41,087 nt of DNA, taken from NCBI GenBank assembly GCA_903858595.1, contig CAIOJL010000038.1:1-41087 (forward strand), written 5' to 3'. The DNA comes from an uncultured Spartobacteria bacterium. Its GTDB lineage: Bacteria; Verrucomicrobiota; Verrucomicrobiia; Chthoniobacterales; UBA6821. Position numbers and translations under genes: made by a program. Below, piece by piece: positions 37,995-41,087 of the stretch (positions are counted from its first letter, which is position 1; the number at the start of each line of letters is the position of its first letter). The notes beneath the pieces are model-generated. The model was not told the DNA's origin and did no database searches. It saw nothing but the letters and a program-made list of their open reading frames with translations.

Positions 37995-40706
37995 ATGACT
38001 TCCACCGAGATCCGCCGTTCGTTCCTCGATTTCTTCCGCTGCAAGGAGCACACCATCGTCCCTTCCTCCAGCCTCCTGCCCGACTCCCCTAACCTTCTCT
38101 TCACGAACGCCGGGATGAACCAGTTCGTGCCGATCTTTCTTGGCACAACGCCCTGTTCCTATTCCCCTGCGCGTGCCGCCGACACCCAGAAGTGCATCCG
38201 AGCCGGAGGCAAGCACAACGACCTCGAGGATGTCGGGCTCGACACCTACCACCACACCTTTTTCGAGATGCTGGGAAACTGGTCCTTCGTCGATTACTTC
38301 AAGAAAGAGGCTATCACCTGGGCATGGGAGCTGCTCGTCGAGCGCTGGAAATTCCCCGCCGAGCGTCTCTATGCAACGGTCTACAGCCCAGCTGAAGGCG
38401 ATCCGGCATCCTTCGATGCCGAGGCCCACGCACTCTGGTCAGAATTTTTCCTCTCCAAGGGACTCGATCCTGCGATCCATGTCGTTCCCGGCAACCGGAA
38501 GGATAATTTCTGGATGATGGGTGAGACTGGGCCTTGCGGCCCGTGTTCGGAGCTACATATCGACCTGACTCCGGCTGGCGACACCAAGGGAGCCCTCGTC
38601 AACAAAGGTAGCGCCGAGTGCATCGAGATTTGGAACCTGGTCTTCATCCAATTCAATGCCAACCCCGACGGTTCTTTCGTTCCCCTTCCCGCATACCATG
38701 TCGATACCGGAATGGGCTTCGAGAGGGTCTGCTCGGTGATCCAATGTACAAAGGGGTTCACAGAATTCAGCAATGTCGTGATCTCCAACTACGAGACTGA
38801 TCTCTTCCGCCCGATCTTCGAAGCGATCGGCACCCTCTGCGGCAGGAAGTACGGCTCGACCCTTCCTCAACCCTCGGGCGATGGAGCCATGATTCCCGTC
38901 ACGGATCAGGAGAAGGATGACATTGCCTTCCGTGTCATTGCCGATCACCTGCGCACACTCGGGTTCGCGATCGCCGACAACATCCAGCCCGGCAATGCCG
39001 AACGTCACTACGTCCTCCGCCGCATCCTCCGTCGCGCCGTCCGCTACGGCCGCACACTCGGCTTCAACGGCCCATTTCTCGATAAACTCACCCCGGTCCT
39101 GGCATCCCTCATGGGAGATGCCTTTCCGGAGCTGCGCGCCAAGGAATCCCTCATCACCGAGACGCTGAAGCGGGAGGAAGAGGCCTTTCACAAGACCCTG
39201 GACAAGGGACTAACACTCTTCGAGGCCGAGGCAACGAAGGGGAAGGAGATCTCCGGCGAGGTGGCTTTCCGCCTCTATGACGAGCAGGGATTCCCACTCG
39301 ACCTCACCGAACTCCTTGCTCGCGAGCGCGGACTCTCCGTCGATCATGCAGGCTTCGAGATCCTCATGCAGCAGCAACGCGCACGCGCGCGTGCAGCCCA
39401 GAAAAAGGAAATCATCAGCGTCTCCTCGCTTGAGACGACATCACCCACGGCCTTCACGGGATTCGATTCAGCAGAGACCGAGGCCACGGTATTGGAGATC
39501 GTCCGTATCAAGGACCGGACTGCCGTCATCCTCGATCGCTCCGTCTGCTATGCCGAAATGGGAGGACAGCTTGGAGACACCGGATCGCTTACAGCCGGTG
39601 GCTCCCTATGGCGCGTCACCGACACTCAGAAGAATGGTCCCACATGGCTCCATTTCTTGGAGCTAAGCGAAGGGGAGGAATCCCCCCTGCTAGGAGCGAA
39701 CGTCATTCTCTCCATCGAGCATCCGCGGCGTGCCTCCATCCAGCGTCACCATACTGTCACCCATCTCCTTCATTGGGCTCTGCGGGAGACTCTCGGCGAG
39801 ACGGTTTCCCAAAAAGGTTCCTTCGTAGGAGCCGAGAAGCTCACCTTTGACTTTTCAAGCGGTGCCTTGACACCCGACCAGATCTCCAACGTTGAACGCC
39901 TTGTCAACGAGCGCATCCTCGAGAATTCCTCGGTGAGCTGGCAAGAGTTGCCTTATGCCGAGGTGAAGGGACAACCCGGCATCCTCCAGTTCTTCGGCGA
40001 TAAGTACGGTGATATCGTCCGTGTCGTTCAGATCGGAGGAATACCCGGATCGCTTGATGGCTACTCGATGGAACTCTGCGGCGGAACCCATGTCCGCGGA
40101 ACCGGCGAGATCGGTCTTTTCCGGATCCTAAGCGAAGCAGCAGTGGCGGCGGGAATCCGTCGCATCGAAGCAGTTGCTGGCCATGAGGCCCGGAGCGCTT
40201 CGAAGAGTGATGCCGAGCGTCTCCAGAGTTTGGCATCACGTCTTGGATCCCCTCTTGCCGAAGTGGAGAAGAAGCTCGAGGTAACACTAGCACGTCAGAA
40301 GGTACTGGAAAAGGAGTTGGAGGCCTTCCGTCAGCGCGAAGCCGCCGGACTTGCCAAGGATCTGATCGGCAAAGCCACCGCAGGTCCGGTTCCCTCGATC
40401 GTGGAGGAAGTTCCGGGAGCCGACGGCAATGCTTTGCAGGCCGTGGTCGACGCCTTGAAAGGCTCCTTCGATGGAGTCATCTTCCTGGCAGGTATCACCG
40501 AGGGTTCAGTCTCACTCGTTGCCTCTGTAAGCAAAGCCCATCAGTCCAGCCTTCCCGCAGGCAAATTAATATCTGCGATCGCACCCCTTGTCGGCGGAAA
40601 AGGTGGAGGCAAGCCAGACAGCGCCCGAGGCGGCGGTCGCGATATCTCAGGTATTCCCGCAGCTCTGTCTAAGGCCAGGGAACTGATCGCGGCAGGGAAG
40701 ATCTGA
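37995..40706 (+). CDS. alaS: Alanyl-tRNA synthetase
   Basis: A 903-residue class II synthetase. The catalytic core begins STEIRRSFLDFFRCKEHTIV and holds LLFTNAGMNQFV. The editing domain has the zinc-binding HTVTH (His586, His590) and CGGTH (Cys695, His699). A coiled-coil and the C-terminal DHHA1/C-Ala domain end in GGKGGGKPDSARGGG. Length and domains are normal. It charges tRNA-Ala and removes mischarged Ser and Gly. It follows the GldA-like operon by 68 bp. A 7-bp inverted repeat, TCTGATT/AATCAGA (40702-40718), covers its stop codon. Confidence 0.97.
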   Translation: MTSTEIRRSFLDFFRCKEHTIVPSSSLLPDSPNLLFTNAGMNQFVPIFLGTTPCSYSPARAADTQKCIRAGGKHNDLEDVGLDTYHHTFFEMLGNWSFVDYFKKEAITWAWELLVERWKFPAERLYATVYSPAEGDPASFDAEAHALWSEFFLSKGLDPAIHVVPGNRKDNFWMMGETGPCGPCSELHIDLTPAGDTKGALVNKGSAECIEIWNLVFIQFNANPDGSFVPLPAYHVDTGMGFERVCSVIQCTKGFTEFSNVVISNYETDLFRPIFEAIGTLCGRKYGSTLPQPSGDGAMIPVTDQEKDDIAFRVIADHLRTLGFAIADNIQPGNAERHYVLRRILRRAVRYGRTLGFNGPFLDKLTPVLASLMGDAFPELRAKESLITETLKREEEAFHKTLDKGLTLFEAEATKGKEISGEVAFRLYDEQGFPLDLTELLARERGLSVDHAGFEILMQQQRARARAAQKKEIISVSSLETTSPTAFTGFDSAETEATVLEIVRIKDRTAVILDRSVCYAEMGGQLGDTGSLTAGGSLWRVTDTQKNGPTWLHFLELSEGEESPLLGANVILSIEHPRRASIQRHHTVTHLLHWALRETLGETVSQKGSFVGAEKLTFDFSSGALTPDQISNVERLVNERILENSSVSWQELPYAEVKGQPGILQFFGDKYGDIVRVVQIGGIPGSLDGYSMELCGGTHVRGTGEIGLFRILSEAAVAAGIRRIEAVAGHEARSASKSDAERLQSLASRLGSPLAEVEKKLEVTLARQKVLEKELEAFRQREAAGLAKDLIGKATAGPVPSIVEEVPGADGNALQAVVDALKGSFDGVIFLAGITEGSVSLVASVSKAHQSSLPAGKLISAIAPLVGGKGGGKPDSARGGGRDISGIPAALSKARELIAAGKI

Positions 40707-40718
40707 TTTAGAATCAGA
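40702..40718 (+). other. Hairpin at the end of alaS
   Basis: TCTGATT (40702-40708) and AATCAGA (40712-40718) form a 7-bp stem with a 3-base loop, spanning the stop codon. No T-tract follows, so it could stabilise the mRNA end more than terminate. Confidence 0.3.
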
Positions 40719-40722
40719 ACAT

Positions 40723-40743
40723 TCACAGGGATGAAAGGGATGA
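40723..40743 (+). repeat. Third copy of the 21-bp dispersed repeat
   Basis: The core CACAGGGATGAAAGGGATGA lies just past alaS and matches the pair at 15640-15660 and 15712-15732, with one to two differences. The rest of this 112-bp gap shows no further recognisable feature. Confidence 0.65.
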
Positions 40744-40818
40744 AGGAGATCCCGCAGAGGCACAGCCGTAACGGATGAGAAGCGACGGCCGGGGAAGCAA
40801 TCGCGGAAATGTTTCTTC

Positions 40819-41087
40819 CTACTTCTTCAGCCCCAGCGCATGGTATAGGCCGATGACTAATTGCATCATGTTGGTCAGCCCCGCAGGCGGCTTTCGTTGG
40901 CCGTAGCTGTTATCACCCCAAGTCACGAGTGTCCCATTAGTCGTCACGGCAAAGACCGTATTTCCACCTGAGGCGATCTGAGTCACTCCGGATAGACCCG
41001 CCGGGACATTCGTCTGGCCCGCGTTATTCCAGCCCCAGACGACCACGGTGCCGTTACCCTTGAGTGCCACCGTATGGCTGAGTCCGG
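40819..41087 (-). CDS. RCC1-repeat protein, C-terminal end (partial)
   Basis: The frame stays open to the window edge, so only the last ~89 residues are seen. They contain RCC1-like beta-propeller repeats: SHTVALKGNGTVVVWGWNNA, then GLSGVTQIASGGNTVFAVTTNGTLVTWGDNSYGQ in two stretches, with the repeated xxGxTVxxWGxNxxGQ pattern. A short tail (LGLKK) ends the protein. Large proteins of many such repeats, usually exported, are frequent in Verrucomicrobiota. A GTG codon at 41070 is inside a repeat and is not a credible start. Confidence 0.85.
   Translation of the reverse strand, partial: GLSHTVALKGNGTVVVWGWNNAGQTNVPAGLSGVTQIASGGNTVFAVTTNGTLVTWGDNSYGQRKPPAGLTNMMQLVIGLYHALGLKK

Noticed and set aside
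1-41087. CRISPR array
   Set aside because: No set of evenly spaced 25-40-bp repeats was seen; the only repeats are the heptamers, the 21-bp element and the att repeat.

Overview
The window looks like a chromosomal segment of a Gram-negative, respiring bacterium, most likely a member of the Verrucomicrobiota. This is inferred from gene content and protein style: a GldA/F/G-like ABC cluster with a DUF4340 protein, the end of a large RCC1-repeat protein, a small helix-turn-helix protein of a kind common in that phylum, and few Shine-Dalgarno sites. No rRNA or marker-gene comparison was possible, so the phylum is a working guess. Most of the window is dense housekeeping DNA; the accessory DNA is at the left end.

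Left end (1-2950): a complete tRNA-Ser(TGA) gene is followed by a 2.86-kb island. A 22-bp copy of the tRNA 3' end (70-91) recurs at 2925-2946, the footprint of site-specific integration into a tRNA gene. The island carries a HEPN protein resembling the C-terminal half of the anti-phage protein ApeA, a small HTH protein, and an overlapping pair encoding a GHKL/HATPase protein and a STAS-like (DUF4325) protein. No recombinase gene is visible. This is the best candidate in the window for an undescribed system, possibly defence-related.

2975-14276: a three-gene minus-strand unit (lipoprotein, exported protein, tandem-ACT protein) runs back to back with the helicase gene hrpB. Then follow, on the minus strand, a PpiD/SurA-like chaperone, a TPR protein, a HicBA toxin-antitoxin pair, metG, an LpxL/HtrB-like acyltransferase, an entericidin-like lipoprotein and, at the right, an unusual CYTH-Nudix fusion. 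14367-14439 is tRNA-His.

14456-19890 (minus): recF, an MsbA-type ABC exporter and two paralogous glycosyltransferase-like proteins, suggesting surface glycan or lipid assembly. 19939-27479 (minus): nuoH-I-J-K-L-M-N, the membrane arm of respiratory complex I plus NuoI; nuoA-G are not here. Then purB, and sucA-sucB (2-oxoglutarate dehydrogenase E1 and E2) for the TCA cycle, whose NADH would feed complex I. The sucB product appears to lack the usual E3-binding domain.

33138-40706 (plus): a four-gene GldA/GldF/GldG/DUF4340 ABC operon, then alaS. The window ends inside an RCC1-repeat gene on the minus strand.

Two repeat families recur between genes: 7-bp degenerate tandem repeats (also inside the sucB linker) and a roughly 21-bp element with core CACAGGGATGAAAGGGATGA. 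No gene-free stretch exceeds 300 bp.
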